From assembly GCF_014654895.1 (NCBI RefSeq), contig NZ_BNBE01000001.1:2517001-2581000 (forward strand): a stretch of 64,000 nt of DNA, in the 5' to 3' direction. Numbering within the stretch: the first letter of the stretch is position 1; each line of letters begins with the position of its first letter. A model generated the notes under the pieces. It saw only the letters and a list, made by a program, of their open reading frames with translations. It did not search any database and had not been told where the DNA came from. This DNA is from Streptomyces filamentosus. GTDB lineage: Bacteria > Actinomycetota > Actinomycetes > Streptomycetales > Streptomycetaceae. A program made the position numbers and the translations under genes. Shown here in pieces: positions 7,294-18,117 of the stretch.

Positions 7294-8754
7294 TCAGTCC
7301 CTCTTACAGATGCGGTCGAGGAGGTTGGCGGTGGCGCGCTGGACCCGGGCGTCCACGTGGCCCGGCCGGTCCAGCGCGGGCGACCAGGCGAAGGTGCCGG
7401 AGGCGAAGACCCAGGCCCCCGACGGCGCCCGGTACAGGCTCGTCTCCTGGTGGCGCAGCGTCCCCTCGCCGTCCCGGTAGGGCGAGTGGGCCAGCAGGAT
7501 GCGGCCGTCGTGCTCGGGGAGCGCGGTGCGCGGGAAGTAGCGGTCGGCCTCCCCCGCGACCAGGCCGGGGAGTTCGTCCCCGTCCCCGGCGCCGGTCGCC
7601 TCCCACAGCCAGTGCCCGGCGTTCCGCACGACCAGCGGGTGCGGTTCGGGCACCCGCCCCGCGTACTGGATGCCGAGGAGCTGCTGCTCGGGGCGGTCCA
7701 CCTCGCGCCAGAGCGCGGGCCGGCCGGGCCCCCGGCGCTTGCGGCAGGTGAGCAGCCGGTCCGGCACCCCGGACGGCGAGGGGCCCAGCTCCACCTGCCA
7801 GTACATGGTGTTGGCGGAGAGGAAGACCAGCGAGGTGCCCTGGTCGCGGGCGCGCTCGGCGGCCTTCCGCATCGGCGCCGACCAGTACTCGTCGTGGCCG
7901 GGGAAGACCAGGCCCCGGTAGCGGGCCGGGTCGACCCGGCCGGCGTGCAGGTCGCGGGTCTCCGCATAGGCCAGGTCGTAGCCGTACCGCTCCGCCCAGC
8001 GGATGAAGTCGTAGGCGTGGCCCACGTGCAGGGGCAGGCCCGCACCCGCGTACGGCCGGTCGAAGGAGACGGTCGTCGCCGCCTCCTCCTCGCCGAGCAG
8101 CCGGCCCTCCTCGTCCCACGCGTGGTAGAGGCTGGCGCCGGTGTGCCCGTCCTCCGGGTAGAGGTTGTACGCCTGCCAGGTCACGTCCGGAAGGACGAGG
8201 AGGAGGTCCGCCGGGTGGGAGTCGCGGACGGTGAAGGGGATGTGGGAACGGTAGCCGTCGGCGGTGGTGAGGACGGCGACGTACGCGCCGATCGACCAGT
8301 AGGTCGGCACCTGGAGCCGCCAGGACTGCCACCAGTGGTGGCAGGAGACCGTGCGGTCGGCGGTGAGCGGCGGCGGCTGGACGATCCCGGAGAGCCGCGG
8401 GCTCGTGGTGATCTTCGCGGCGCCGTCGCCCCCGTAGTGACCGATCCGGTAGACGTCGACCGAGAACGGCTGCGGCGGGTCCACGGTGATGTGGAAGTCG
8501 ATCGACTCGCCGGGCGCGACGGCCCCGCCGGAGGCGAAGCCCTTGATCTGCCGGCGCACGTCGTCGGCGGTGCGCGGGCCCCCGGCGCCGCCCCGGGCCA
8601 GGGTCTCGTCCGCGTACCAGGGGACCATCTGCCCCGTGTCGTCGAAGTAGTTCTCCGAGCCGCGCAGCCAGGGCAGCGGGCCCTGGCCGAAGGGATCGGA
8701 GACGGCGTGCGCGAGCGCACCCGACTCCCAGCGCCTGATCTGCTCCGCCCCCAT
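7294..8754 (-). CDS. N,N-dimethylformamidase beta-subunit-like protein
   Basis: A 486-residue protein resembling the C-terminal domain family of the large subunit of N,N-dimethylformamidase. Typical pieces are VYRIGHYGGDGA, VPTYWSIGAYVAVLTTADGYRSHIPF, the LLLVLPDVTWQAYNLYPEDG stretch, and a glutamine-amidotransferase-like core around RGLVFPGHDEYWS. Secreted or cytosolic location is unclear because no signal peptide is visible. No small-subunit gene lies nearby, so hydrolysis of dimethylformamide should not be assumed; most actinobacterial members are uncharacterised. Confidence 0.7.
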   Translation of the reverse strand: MGAEQIRRWESGALAHAVSDPFGQGPLPWLRGSENYFDDTGQMVPWYADETLARGGAGGPRTADDVRRQIKGFASGGAVAPGESIDFHITVDPPQPFSVDVYRIGHYGGDGAAKITTSPRLSGIVQPPPLTADRTVSCHHWWQSWRLQVPTYWSIGAYVAVLTTADGYRSHIPFTVRDSHPADLLLVLPDVTWQAYNLYPEDGHTGASLYHAWDEEGRLLGEEEAATTVSFDRPYAGAGLPLHVGHAYDFIRWAERYGYDLAYAETRDLHAGRVDPARYRGLVFPGHDEYWSAPMRKAAERARDQGTSLVFLSANTMYWQVELGPSPSGVPDRLLTCRKRRGPGRPALWREVDRPEQQLLGIQYAGRVPEPHPLVVRNAGHWLWEATGAGDGDELPGLVAGEADRYFPRTALPEHDGRILLAHSPYRDGEGTLRHQETSLYRAPSGAWVFASGTFAWSPALDRPGHVDARVQRATANLLDRICKRD

Positions 8755-8920
8755 GACGCGCCCCTCCCTCGACTCCCCCGGTCAGTGCCGCCGGCCCCTG
8801 CCCGCGGATGGTGCCCCTGTCAGTGCCGGTCTCCAGCACATCACATAACGCAGGGGGACCGTCACCGTTCGTCGCGAATCGGAAAAGGTGGAAGGCCCTC
8901 TTCCGGTCATGAGGCCGTCC

Positions 8921-8995
8921 GGAGGGCGCTCGGGACGTCGTTCGGGGCGCCGTCGGGGGCGCACGGAGGCCGCTCAGGACGTCGTTCGGGGCGCC
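8921..8995. repeat. 31-bp direct repeat
   Basis: 8921-8951 and 8965-8995 are 31-bp copies with 29 identical positions (core GGACGTCGTTCGGGGCGCC), spaced 44 bp. They lie in the gap between two genes that are read in the same direction. No function is evident. Confidence 0.7.
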
Positions 8996-9034
8996 CGGAA
9001 CCCCCGCCGACCCGGCGGGGGCCCGCTCCCGGGG

Positions 9035-10990
9035 TCAGAGGAGACGGACGGGCTTCTCCGGGCGGACGCCGGTGGTGCTGAGCCAGGCCCGGAGCGGGGC
9101 CGGATCGCCCTCCTCGACCAGGGCGAGGACCCGCGGCCCGAGGTCGGCCGCCCGCTCTCCGCCGACGAGCAGCGCGGGCCCGTCGAGCCAGTCCAGGCCG
9201 GGCACGGCGCCGGTGGTGTCGACGGCGGCGCAGCAGACCAGGGCGGTGACGTGGTCGGCGAGCAGGTCCCGGCCGGTCCGGGGCGGCAGCAGCGGACCGA
9301 GCGGCCAGGGCCCGTCCGGGCCGGTGAACCCGGACCGGTCTCCGGCGGTGGCCGCGAGCCGGGCCTCCCGCTCGGCGTCCTCCCGCGCCACCTGGGCGCT
9401 GAGCGCGGCCGCCAGGGCATCGGCGACGGGATTGCGGGCCTCGTCCTCGTCGTCGTACGGGTCGTCCGCGTCCTCTTCGAGGGGTACGGCGGGGAGGTCG
9501 AGGGGGACGGCCGGGAGCTCGCCGGCCGACGGCGCGGGGTCCCGGGGGCCGGGCCCCTCCGGGCCTCCGGTGCTCTCCGTGCTCTCGGTGCTCTCCGTGC
9601 TCTCCGTGCTCTCCGTGCTCTCGGTGCCGAGGGTGCAGGTGGTGCCGAGGGTGCCGGTGGCGTCGGTGGTGCTGTCGATGCCGCCTGTGTCGAGGGCGCC
9701 GGGCGCGGCCGTCAGGTGGGTGAGGACGCGGGTGAGGGTCGGGCCCTCCGGGGCCCCGTCACCGGGGCCGCCGGGGACGGGGGCCGTCGCGAGCCGGTCG
9801 AGGACGTCGTGGAGCCGGGCGGCGTCCGCGCGCCACGTCCGGTCGACGACCTCCTCCGGATAGCGGCTCCACTCGACCGGCGCCCAGTCCGGTCCGGGCT
9901 CGGCCGGGCCGCCGTGGAAGAGCCGGGCGGCGAGCAGCGAGGCCGCCTCGTCCACGGCGCCGGGCTCCTCCAGGAGGTCGCAGGCCGGGCGGTCGCCGAG
10001 CCGGGAGGAGAAGCCCTCCGCGAGCCGGTCGCGCCGCGAGAGCTCGGTCAGCGCCGCGACCACGCCCGCGTCGAGCCGGGCCGGCCAGCGGCCCATCCGC
10101 CAGGCGGGCAGCGCGACCCGGGTGAGGAGCCGGTCCCAGCCCGCGTAGGCGAGGCCGACCTGCTCCTGGGCGACGATCCGCGCCCCGTGGTCCACGGCCT
10201 GGGCCCGCTCGGAACCGGCGACGGCCACCCCGCGCTCCATCTCGGCCGGATGGCTGCCGCAGGCCCGCAGCAGCAGCCGGGCCACCCGGCCCACGCCCCG
10301 GGCGCCGAGCCCGCGGAGCGGGCCGAGGCCGGGATCGCGGGGGACCGCGGCGGCCGCGTCGAGCCCGCGCACGAAGCGGCGGGCGGCGGCTATGTCGGGA
10401 TCGGAGGCCGGACCCGTGCCGGCGACGACCGGGGCGAGGACCGCCCGCAGCTCGCCGACCCGCATCCACCACAGGAACGGGGAGCCTATGACGAGGACGG
10501 GAGCCGTCCCCGCGGGGACGGCCGCCGCCCCGTACGCGGGATGGGAGCGGTCCTCCAGCCAGCTGTCGCAGTCCGGGGTCAGGGCTATCGCCGAGGGCGC
10601 GGGCACGTCGAGCCGGTCGGCCAGCTCCCGCACCAGGCGGTGCAGGTCGGGGGCGGCGGTCTCGGAGAGCTCCACCGTCGGCGTCACCGCCGGGCGGGCG
10701 CGGGCGACGACGAGGGCGACGGCCCCGGCGGCGAGCAGGACGAGGACGGCGAGGACGGTCACGATCCAGCGGGCCGTGGTCCAGCCCGTACCCGTGAAGT
10801 GGCCGGTGACCTCGCCCGCGTAGAGCACCACGGCGACCGCGGCGGGGAGGACGGCGGCGCCGAGCGCCCTGCCGCGGACGCGCAGGACGGCGAGGGCGCG
10901 GGAGCGCGCGGCCCGCGCGCCCCACTCGTCGCCGAGGCCACCGCCGCTGCCGTGGTTTCCGAAGCCGCTGCCGGACACGCCGTACCTCAC
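9035..10990 (-). CDS. Degenerate M48-like membrane protein
   Basis: A 651-residue protein of unknown role. Two hydrophobic segments (about residues 51-70 and 85-105) are followed by a region laid out like an M48 peptidase: APVLVIGSPFLWW and VGELRAVLAPVVAG. In active members the latter position reads ELRAVLAHELGH. The HExxH zinc motif is therefore absent and the protein is probably not a peptidase. Residues after about 470 are low complexity: repeated Thr-Glu-Ser, then Pro/Glu/Asp-rich. The C-terminal part (about 560-651) is again ordered. The gene stands alone on the minus strand. Confidence 0.6.
   Translation of the reverse strand: MRYGVSGSGFGNHGSGGGLGDEWGARAARSRALAVLRVRGRALGAAVLPAAVAVVLYAGEVTGHFTGTGWTTARWIVTVLAVLVLLAAGAVALVVARARPAVTPTVELSETAAPDLHRLVRELADRLDVPAPSAIALTPDCDSWLEDRSHPAYGAAAVPAGTAPVLVIGSPFLWWMRVGELRAVLAPVVAGTGPASDPDIAAARRFVRGLDAAAAVPRDPGLGPLRGLGARGVGRVARLLLRACGSHPAEMERGVAVAGSERAQAVDHGARIVAQEQVGLAYAGWDRLLTRVALPAWRMGRWPARLDAGVVAALTELSRRDRLAEGFSSRLGDRPACDLLEEPGAVDEAASLLAARLFHGGPAEPGPDWAPVEWSRYPEEVVDRTWRADAARLHDVLDRLATAPVPGGPGDGAPEGPTLTRVLTHLTAAPGALDTGGIDSTTDATGTLGTTCTLGTESTESTESTESTESTESTGGPEGPGPRDPAPSAGELPAVPLDLPAVPLEEDADDPYDDEDEARNPVADALAAALSAQVAREDAEREARLAATAGDRSGFTGPDGPWPLGPLLPPRTGRDLLADHVTALVCCAAVDTTGAVPGLDWLDGPALLVGGERAADLGPRVLALVEEGDPAPLRAWLSTTGVRPEKPVRLL
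9570..9623. repeat. 9-bp tandem repeat coding Thr-Glu-Ser
   Basis: Six 9-bp copies of GTGCTCTC[C/G] in a row, in frame in the minus-strand gene, giving a (TES)n linker. The unit is a multiple of three, so copy-number change would not break the frame. Confidence 0.9.
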
Positions 10991-11241
10991 CCCCTCTGCC
11001 TGTCCTCGACGGGACTACCCGTGGTGGTGTTGCTCACTCCCCCACTGTGGCACCCGCCACCGACATCGCAATGCCGGTGGGCCAAGTGCCGGAATGCCTG
11101 CGCCGCACCCTAGTTGGGGCTTCGGCGGCAGTCATCCAGATGGGCGAGTCGTCACCCGATCGAATGGCTTTGGGTAAAGGTGGTGCCGGTGGCGCGGCCG
11201 TGCGCTTGACTGCGCGGCCGCGCCCGCACTCCCGGGACGGG

Positions 11242-12492
<1,251 letters not shown>

Positions 12493-12553
12493 GTCAGCCA
12501 GGGTATCCGGCCGGACGCGCGGACCCTTGTGCGGGCCACCGAGCGAGACGGCC

Positions 12554-14626
12554 CTAGTCGTTCGTGTATTCCTCCACAACGGTGGCGCCGAGCTCCCGCA
12601 CGATCAGGTCGTGCCCGGAGAGCGCCGACTCGACGAGGTCGGGGTCGTCCTCCTCCGGCACGTCGTCCTCGGGCGCCACCGGCTGCGGCTGCGGCCGCGG
12701 CGGCGCCGGGTCGGGCGCGGCCTGCGCGGCGGGCGGGGCCTGTACGGGGGCGGGCGCGGGCGCCGCGGCGGGGGCGGGCGCGGGGGCGAAGGCCGGTGCG
12801 GGCGCGGCCGGGGGCGGAGGCGCGGAGGGGCGCCCGAAGCCGCCGCCACCGCCGCCTCCCGAGAAGTTCCCCGCCCCTGACGGGGGCGCGGAGCCGCCCG
12901 ACGGGTCGACGATCGCCTCGACCTTCCAGTTCACGTTGAACTGCTCGGCGAGCGCCGCCTTGAGGACGTCCTCGCTGCCGCTGCTCGCGAAGTTGTCCCG
13001 GGCGCCGGCGTTGAGGAAGCCGAGCTGGAGCGTGGTGCCGTCGAAACCGGCCACCTGCGCGTTCTGGCTGAGCAGGATCCAGGTGAAGCGGCGCCGGTTC
13101 TTGACCGCCTCCAGGATCGACGGCCACATGTTCCGCACCTGGGCGGCCCCGGCGGCCATGTCCCCGGCCGGAGCCTGCGCGGCCGCCGGAGCGGACGGAG
13201 CCTGCGCGGGAGCGGAAGCCGGCGCGGGCGCCTGCGGGGCGGCGGTCGGCCAGCCACCGGGCCGCGCGGCCCCCGGCCAGGCCCCGGGCCGCCCGCCCTC
13301 CGGCTGCTGCACGGGGGCGGGTACGGGCGCGGGCGCCGGGGCGGCCTGCGGCGGGGGCGGCGGGGCCATCGGCGTGTGCGCCTCGGGCCCGGGGACGTAC
13401 CCCATCGGCGGCCCGGCGGGCGGGGCGGGCGTGAAGACGGCGGCGGCCTGGACCTGCGGCGCCGCGGCGGCTCCGCGCTCCAGCCGGTCCAGCCGGGCGA
13501 GCAGCGACCGCTCGTCGTCGAAGGCGGCGGGCAGCAGCACGCGCGCGCAGATCAGCTCCAGCTGGAGGCGCGGGGAGGTGGCGCCGCGCATCTCGGTCAG
13601 CCCGGAGTTGACGAGGTCGGCGGCGCGGCTCAGCTCGGCGGCCCCGAAGACGGACGCCTGGGCCTGCATCCGCTCGACGACGTCGGCGGGCGCGTCGATG
13701 AGCCCCTTCTCCGCGGCGTCCGGCACGGCGGCCAGGATCACCAGGTCCCGCAGCCGCTCCAGCAGGTCGGCGACGAACCGCCGGGGGTCGTTCCCGCCCT
13801 CGATGACCCGGTCGACCACCTCGAAGGCGGCGGCGCCGTCCCCGGACGCGAAGGCGTCCACGACGGAGTCCAGCAGCGACCCCTCCGTATAACCGAGGAG
13901 CGAGGTCGCCATGGTGTACGTCACACCCTCCTCGCCGGCACCGGCGAGGAGCTGGTCCATGACGGACATCGAGTCACGCACGGACCCCGCGCCGGCCCGC
14001 ACCACGAGCGGCAGCACGCCGTCCTCGACGGGGATCCCCTCCCGCCCGCACACGTCCCCCAGGTACTCCCGCAGGGTCCCCGGCGGCACCAGCCGGAAGG
14101 GATAGTGGTGCGTCCGGGACCGGATGGTCCCGATGACCTTCTCCGGCTCGGTCGTGGCGAAGATGAACTTGAGGTGCTCCGGCGGCTCCTCGACCACCTT
14201 CAGCAGGGCGTTGAAGCCCGCCGAGGTGACCATGTGCGCCTCGTCGATGATGTAGATCTTGTACCGGCTCGCCGCGGGCCCGAAGAACGCCTTCTCCCGC
14301 AGGTCACGGGCGTCCTCCACACCACCGTGCGAAGCCGCGTCGATCTCGATGACGTCGATGGACCCCGGCCCGCCCCGCGCGAGGTCCTGGCACGACTGGC
14401 ACTCCCCGCAGGGCGTGGGCGTCGGCCCCTGCTCGCAGTTCAGACACCGCGCGAGGATCCGCGCACTGGTCGTCTTGCCGCACCCGCGCGGCCCGCTGAA
14501 CAGGTACGCGTGATTGACCCGGTTGTTCCGCAGGGCCTGCTGCAACGGGTCGGTGACATGCTCCTGCCCGATGACCTCGGCGAAGGACTCGGGACGATAG
14601 CGGCGGTACAGCGCGAGAGACGACAC
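12554..14626 (-). CDS. dnaX: DNA polymerase III subunit gamma/tau
   Basis: Clamp-loader ATPase, 690 residues from the GTG at 14626 ([20 protein letters not shown]). Walker A is GPRGCGKTT; a four-cysteine zinc module (CLNCEQ...CGECQSC) follows; Walker B is IIDEAHMV; the SRC-like motif is seen near [13 protein letters not shown]. Residues 60-370 are the AAA+ and lid domains. Residues after about 400 are a long Pro/Ala-rich linker, followed by a tau-like domain ([26 protein letters not shown]). A farther upstream ATG would add 26 unconserved residues. Confidence 0.95.
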   Translation of the reverse strand: MSSLALYRRYRPESFAEVIGQEHVTDPLQQALRNNRVNHAYLFSGPRGCGKTTSARILARCLNCEQGPTPTPCGECQSCQDLARGGPGSIDVIEIDAASHGGVEDARDLREKAFFGPAASRYKIYIIDEAHMVTSAGFNALLKVVEEPPEHLKFIFATTEPEKVIGTIRSRTHHYPFRLVPPGTLREYLGDVCGREGIPVEDGVLPLVVRAGAGSVRDSMSVMDQLLAGAGEEGVTYTMATSLLGYTEGSLLDSVVDAFASGDGAAAFEVVDRVIEGGNDPRRFVADLLERLRDLVILAAVPDAAEKGLIDAPADVVERMQAQASVFGAAELSRAADLVNSGLTEMRGATSPRLQLELICARVLLPAAFDDERSLLARLDRLERGAAAAPQVQAAAVFTPAPPAGPPMGYVPGPEAHTPMAPPPPPQAAPAPAPVPAPVQQPEGGRPGAWPGAARPGGWPTAAPQAPAPASAPAQAPSAPAAAQAPAGDMAAGAAQVRNMWPSILEAVKNRRRFTWILLSQNAQVAGFDGTTLQLGFLNAGARDNFASSGSEDVLKAALAEQFNVNWKVEAIVDPSGGSAPPSGAGNFSGGGGGGGFGRPSAPPPPAAPAPAFAPAPAPAAAPAPAPVQAPPAAQAAPDPAPPRPQPQPVAPEDDVPEEDDPDLVESALSGHDLIVRELGATVVEEYTND

Positions 14627-14807
14627 GTCTACGAGGTTATAGGCGCCCACCGACAACCCGGGAAAACCACCACCCGCCCACCCGGGCGCCCCGCCCCGCG
14701 CCACGCCCGCCCCCGCGTCCGCGCCCGCTCCGGAAACGCATCCCGCTCCGGGAACACGTCCCGTCCCGGGAAAGCATCCGCCCCGCCCCGTCCCCGGGAA
14801 CGCAAGC

Positions 14808-14893
14808 GCCCCCCACGCACCCGCCAGAGCCGACCTACCCTTGCTGCCTTCCGGCCCTGGGGGAGTTCAGTCAGATAGCGCCGCGTGAGGGGC
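14808..14893 (-). ncRNA. ffs: SRP RNA (small bacterial 4.5S-type)
   Basis: Read on the minus strand, the apical domain carries the conserved GGCCGGAAGGCAGCAAGGG motif bound by Ffh, on the minus strand at 14837-14855. The ends GCCCCTCACGC and GCGTGGGGGGC pair over 11 bp (one G-U), which sets the limits given here to within a few bases. This is the short SRP RNA without Alu domain. It lies upstream of dnaX on the same strand, a common actinobacterial arrangement. Confidence 0.9.
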
Positions 14894-15027
14894 TCCGCCC
14901 AGGGTACCCGATCCGAACCCCCACCCGAACCCCACCCGGCCCCTTCCCCACCTCCTCCCCCACCCCGCTCCTCCCCCTCCCGGATCACGTTCGCGAGCAC
15001 CCTCCGCGGTCATGTAATGTTCTCCAC

Positions 15028-15115
15028 GGAGGATTCGCCTAGAGGCCTAGGGCGCACGCTTGGAAAGCGTGTTGGGGGCAACCCCTCACGAGTTCGAATC
15101 TCGTATCCTCCGCCA
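15028..15115 (+). tRNA. tRNA-Ser(GGA)
   Basis: Class II tRNA with acceptor GGAGGAT/ATCCTCC, anticodon loop TTGGAAA (GGA), a long variable arm and T arm GTTCGAATC. The 3' CCA is encoded (15113-15115). Confidence 0.97.
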
Positions 15116-15120
15116 GCCCG

Positions 15121-15153
15121 AAGGGCCGGACCGCAAAAGCGGTCCGGCCCTTC
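15121..15153 (+). terminator. Terminator after tRNA-Ser(GGA)
   Basis: AAGGGCCGGACCGC-aaaa-GCGGTCCGGCCCTT, a 14-bp stem with a 4-base loop. Confidence 0.9.
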
Positions 15154-15555
15154 GGCATTCCCGCCCCACTCACGCGCAGCCGCCGAGCCCGCCCGCCGGG
15201 ACCACCGCTCCCACGCTCCGGGCCACCCCGCCCACGCCTGCGACGCATCCCCGGCCCCCGCGTCCACCCCGCGCCACCTCGCCCGGCCCCCTGCCTCCCC
15301 AGGTTCACGCGGCCACCCCGGCATTCACCCCCACTCCCGCGACCTCCCTCACCCACCCCGACCTGGCCCTTCCCCTCCCTCGCCCTCCCTGCGAGCGGGC
15401 CCCCGCCCGTCAGCGAAGAGATTCTTTTTCGACGTTCCGTTCACCGGATCGGGCGGTGATCAGATGGAGGGTACGTTCCTGCTGTTTCCCCTCCGTATCC
15501 GATCGGCTACGTTCCGTGACGATCGAATGGCTCTCTAACCAATCAGGGGACATCC
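15154..15555. other. Non-coding C-rich stretch upstream of an accessory operon
   Basis: No convincing gene. About 15160-15420 is C-rich and read-through frames are Pro/Ala low complexity. The part at 15420-15550 is less GC-rich and must hold the promoter of the 15556 gene; GGGGACATCC lies just before its ATG. Confidence 0.6.
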
Positions 15556-15969
15556 ATGGGGAAGTTGAGGAAGTCGGTGACCGCCGCGATCGCCGCGGGC
15601 CTGTTCTTCGGCGGGGCGAGCGCGGCGGTGGCGGACTCGTGGCACCGCCTGAAGATGCGCTCGACAGGCGTCCACTTCAAGGGGTCCTACAAGTGGGAAC
15701 CGAAGTTCGTGCACCGCGGCGGGTTCCACATCGACGGAACGCTGGAGGACACCGAGGCCGACGACGGGCACAACGTCTACCTGCGCGCCAGGGTCGAGTC
15801 CTATGGCTGGACGCGGGTCAAGGGCGTCCAGAAGAAGACCATCCACGTCAATCACGTCTTCTTCGACGGCGCGGTCCTGGAGACCACGGAGGCTGAGATC
15901 CAAGCCTGCCGCGATCGTGGATCGCTCCGGCCGGACAACTGCTCCAAGCTTCGAAAGTTCGCGCGCTGA
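15556..15969 (+). CDS. Small secreted protein of unknown function
   Basis: 137 residues. MGKLRKSVTAAIAAGLFFGGASAAVADS is a classical signal peptide with a likely cut after VADS or ASA. The mature part (about 110 residues) is rich in Lys, His, Tyr and Trp, and has two cysteines near the end (IQACRDRG and DNCSKL), possibly a disulphide. I do not recognise the family. It starts a plus-strand set with an ABC ATPase and an FtsX-like permease, so it may be a substrate, an immunity or a signal peptide of that transporter. GC content is lower than in neighbouring core genes. Confidence 0.75.
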   Translation: MGKLRKSVTAAIAAGLFFGGASAAVADSWHRLKMRSTGVHFKGSYKWEPKFVHRGGFHIDGTLEDTEADDGHNVYLRARVESYGWTRVKGVQKKTIHVNHVFFDGAVLETTEAEIQACRDRGSLRPDNCSKLRKFAR

Positions 15970-16033
15970 CCATTCATCGCCCAGGGGAGCCGCGCCCAGC
16001 GGCTCCCCTTTTCCTCGAAGGAGCCACAACACC

Positions 16034-16708
16034 ATGACTGTCATCCTGCATGCCGAGAACGTGAACTTCCTCTATGGCGAGCAACACGCGGTCAGAGACG
16101 CTGACCTCACGCTCAACCGCGGGGAGGTGGCCGCCATCATGGGGAGCAGCGGTTCCGGAAAGTCCTCTCTGCTGTATTGCCTCGCCGGGGTCCTCCCGCC
16201 AGCGAGCGGGACGGTGACCTTCGACGGCATGGTGTTGTCGTCCCTTCCGGACGTCGAGTTGAGCGCCTTACGCCGGGAGAGGATCGGGTTCGTCTTCCAG
16301 TACGGAGAGCTGCTCGACGAACTGACGGCTGAAGAAAACGCGGCCCTGCCCTTGCGTCTGGCAGGAGTCCCGAAGGACCGAGCCCATGCGGCTGCCGCGC
16401 GCATTCTCGCCCGGCTGGGGCTGGGGGATCTCCTCCGCCGCAGGGCTTCGAAGCTTTCCGGCGGTCAGCGTCAGCGAATCGCCGTCGCGCGTGCTCTCGT
16501 TCATCAACCGGACGTAGTTTTCGCGGACGAGCCGACCGGAGCGCTCGACAGTTCCAACGCCTCTACGGTTCTGGAGGAATTCCTCCGGCTCGCGAAGGAG
16601 CAGGACACCGCGGTGGTCATCGTGACGCACGATCCACAGGTTGCCGCCAAGGCCGACACCCAGTACATGATGGTGGACGGTGTTCTCGCCCAGAGCGTGA
16701 CCGCATGA
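16034..16708 (+). CDS. ABC transporter ATP-binding protein, MacB/LolD-like
   Basis: 224 residues. Walker A is GSSGSGKSS at about 37-45, the Q-loop is FVFQYGELLDELT, the signature is LSGGQRQRIAVARAL, Walker B is VVFADEPTGALDS, and the H-loop is VTHD. The DEPTGALD form is typical of MacB/LolD/BceA-type ATPases that work with FtsX-like permeases. The stop overlaps the permease ATG (ATGA). Start from the ATG at 16034 with GAAGGAG upstream. Because the permease is split, the ATPase is probably without a working partner. Confidence 0.92.
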   Translation: MTVILHAENVNFLYGEQHAVRDADLTLNRGEVAAIMGSSGSGKSSLLYCLAGVLPPASGTVTFDGMVLSSLPDVELSALRRERIGFVFQYGELLDELTAEENAALPLRLAGVPKDRAHAAAARILARLGLGDLLRRRASKLSGGQRQRIAVARALVHQPDVVFADEPTGALDSSNASTVLEEFLRLAKEQDTAVVIVTHDPQVAAKADTQYMMVDGVLAQSVTA

Positions 16709-17243
16709 ACCCTTTTCTCCTCGGACTACGTCTGCTTTGGGGCAGCGGGCGCAGAGGCCGTACGCGTTTTCTGCTGATGACGTTCGGTGCTGGTCTGGGA
16801 GTGGCCTGCCTCGCGGCAGTACTGACCATTCCGACGATTCTCGCGGCCCATGACGCTCGCACCACAGCGCGTTCGCCCCAGGTCGCTGAACGAGCGAACG
16901 TCGTCTATCAAAAGTTCGTCGATCCCTACGGCTCGAGGCCGCTTCGCAGAGTCTTCCTCGCGCGCACAGGACCGGGTCCGATCCCGCGCGCCCCAGGAGT
17001 CACAGAACTTCCCGGCCCTGGAGAGGCCGTCGTATCCCCGAAGCTCCGCGAGATTCTCACGGCGCACCCCAGTGTCACCGGACTCGTCCCAGGACGAGTG
17101 ACGGGCGTGGTCGAGGCCGAAGGACTCGGAGGGCCGGACGATCTCTACGCCTATATCGGAACCACCCCGGACAAGCTCTCCGAGCCTCGTCCACTCGCCC
17201 GCTTCGGGGGCGGTCGACTCCAGGACGAAGTCGTCGATCAGGG
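16705..17243 (+). pseudogene. FtsX-like ABC permease, 5' part (split by IS)
   Basis: The first 180 residues of a MacB-like permease: cytoplasmic start, a first membrane helix (LLMTFGAGLGVACLAAVLTIP) and part of the extracytoplasmic domain. The reading frame then enters the IS and stops at 17272-17274 after a few foreign residues. The 3' part of the same gene resumes beyond the IS near 18120. The domain sequence is intact up to the break, so the insertion looks recent. It is translationally coupled to the ATPase. Confidence 0.88.
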
Positions 17244-18114
17244 AGCTTCTTCAGAGTGGTCACCGATCGGGTGACGGCCAAAGGTGGATAGCAGACGAGG
17301 CCTTCGGGCAGTGGTTCGAGATGTCTGACGTCTCAACCGCTGCGACCGGAGGCCTCGTTGGTCATCTATCCTGCCGCACTCGACCTGCCGCACGCGCTCG
17401 TGGAGTGGGTCACGATGCTGATCGTCACCCGTGAAGGTGATCGCCGGTGCAAGCTGCGACCTTCGCAACGCGCGATCATCACCCTGGTCTACCTGCGCGA
17501 GCACACCACCTACGCGAAGCTCGCCGCGGGTTTCCGGATCAGCGAGGGCACTGCCCACGCCTACGTACAGAGCGTGATCAAACTCCTCGCCTCCAGGGCA
17601 CCGTCCCTCACGCAGGCGCTCCGTCGCACACGTCCCGAGTACGTCCTGGTGGACGGCACCATCGCCGAGTGCGACCGGGTCGGCGACCACGAACGGGACT
17701 ACTCGGGCAAGGCCCGACGGCACGGAGTGAACATCCAGGTCGTCACCGATCCCGCGGGCGGGTTGATCTGGTACTCGCCGGCGTTGCCGGGTCGTACGGT
17801 CGACATCACCGCCGCCCGCACCCATCGAATCGTTACGATCTGTGAGCGACTGCGGATCCCGGTGCTGGCCGACAAGGCCTACGCCGGAGCCGGCGGCACG
17901 TTCCAGGTCCCGTTCAAACGCCACCTCGGACGGCCCCTCACCACCAGACAGGCAGCCGTCAACCGAGCACACGCACGGCTCCGCTTCCCCGTCGAGCGAG
18001 CCTTCGCCCGCCTCAAGGCCTGGCGGATCTTCCGCAAAGCGCGGATCAGCCCGAACCGGCTCACGTCAATCGCCAAGGCCGTCCTCACCCTCGAGAGACG
18101 ACGCTGAAGATCCT
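17244..18114 (+). mobile_element. IS5-family insertion sequence
   Basis: About 871 bp with one transposase gene. Imperfect terminal inverted repeats share TCTTCAG[A/C]GT[G/C]GTC and continue to a GGGTGA..CGGCC block inside. The exact ends and a target duplication could not be fixed: YTAR-like TTAG is at 18114-18117 but has no matching copy on the left. A second inverted repeat (around CGAGGCCT, 17299 and 17351) precedes the transposase start. Confidence 0.85.
17358..18107 (+). CDS. IS5-family transposase (DDE_Tnp_4 type)
   Basis: 249 residues and apparently intact. It begins with an N-terminal helix-turn-helix (TYAKLAAGFRISEGTAHAYV). The DDE triad is likely Asp99 (VLVDGT), Asp172 (LADKAYAG) and Glu213 (VERAFARLK). 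The TTG start at 17360 minus two is supported by GGAGG 6 bases upstream; an inverted repeat overlaps this ribosome site and may limit translation. The enzyme acts on the terminal repeats of its own element. Confidence 0.93.
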   Translation: MVIYPAALDLPHALVEWVTMLIVTREGDRRCKLRPSQRAIITLVYLREHTTYAKLAAGFRISEGTAHAYVQSVIKLLASRAPSLTQALRRTRPEYVLVDGTIAECDRVGDHERDYSGKARRHGVNIQVVTDPAGGLIWYSPALPGRTVDITAARTHRIVTICERLRIPVLADKAYAGAGGTFQVPFKRHLGRPLTTRQAAVNRAHARLRFPVERAFARLKAWRIFRKARISPNRLTSIAKAVLTLERRR

Positions 18115-18117
18115 TAG

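Noticed and set aside
7294..8754. A complete dimethylformamidase
   Set aside because: No small-subunit gene is near and the full large-subunit N-terminal part is not present.
9570..9623. CRISPR-like array at the 9-bp repeats
   Set aside because: The units are contiguous, have no spacers and are in frame inside a gene. They encode a Thr-Glu-Ser linker.
14627..14704. Longer dnaX from an ATG at 14704
   Set aside because: The added residues are Gly-rich and unlike the conserved start [14 protein letters not shown].
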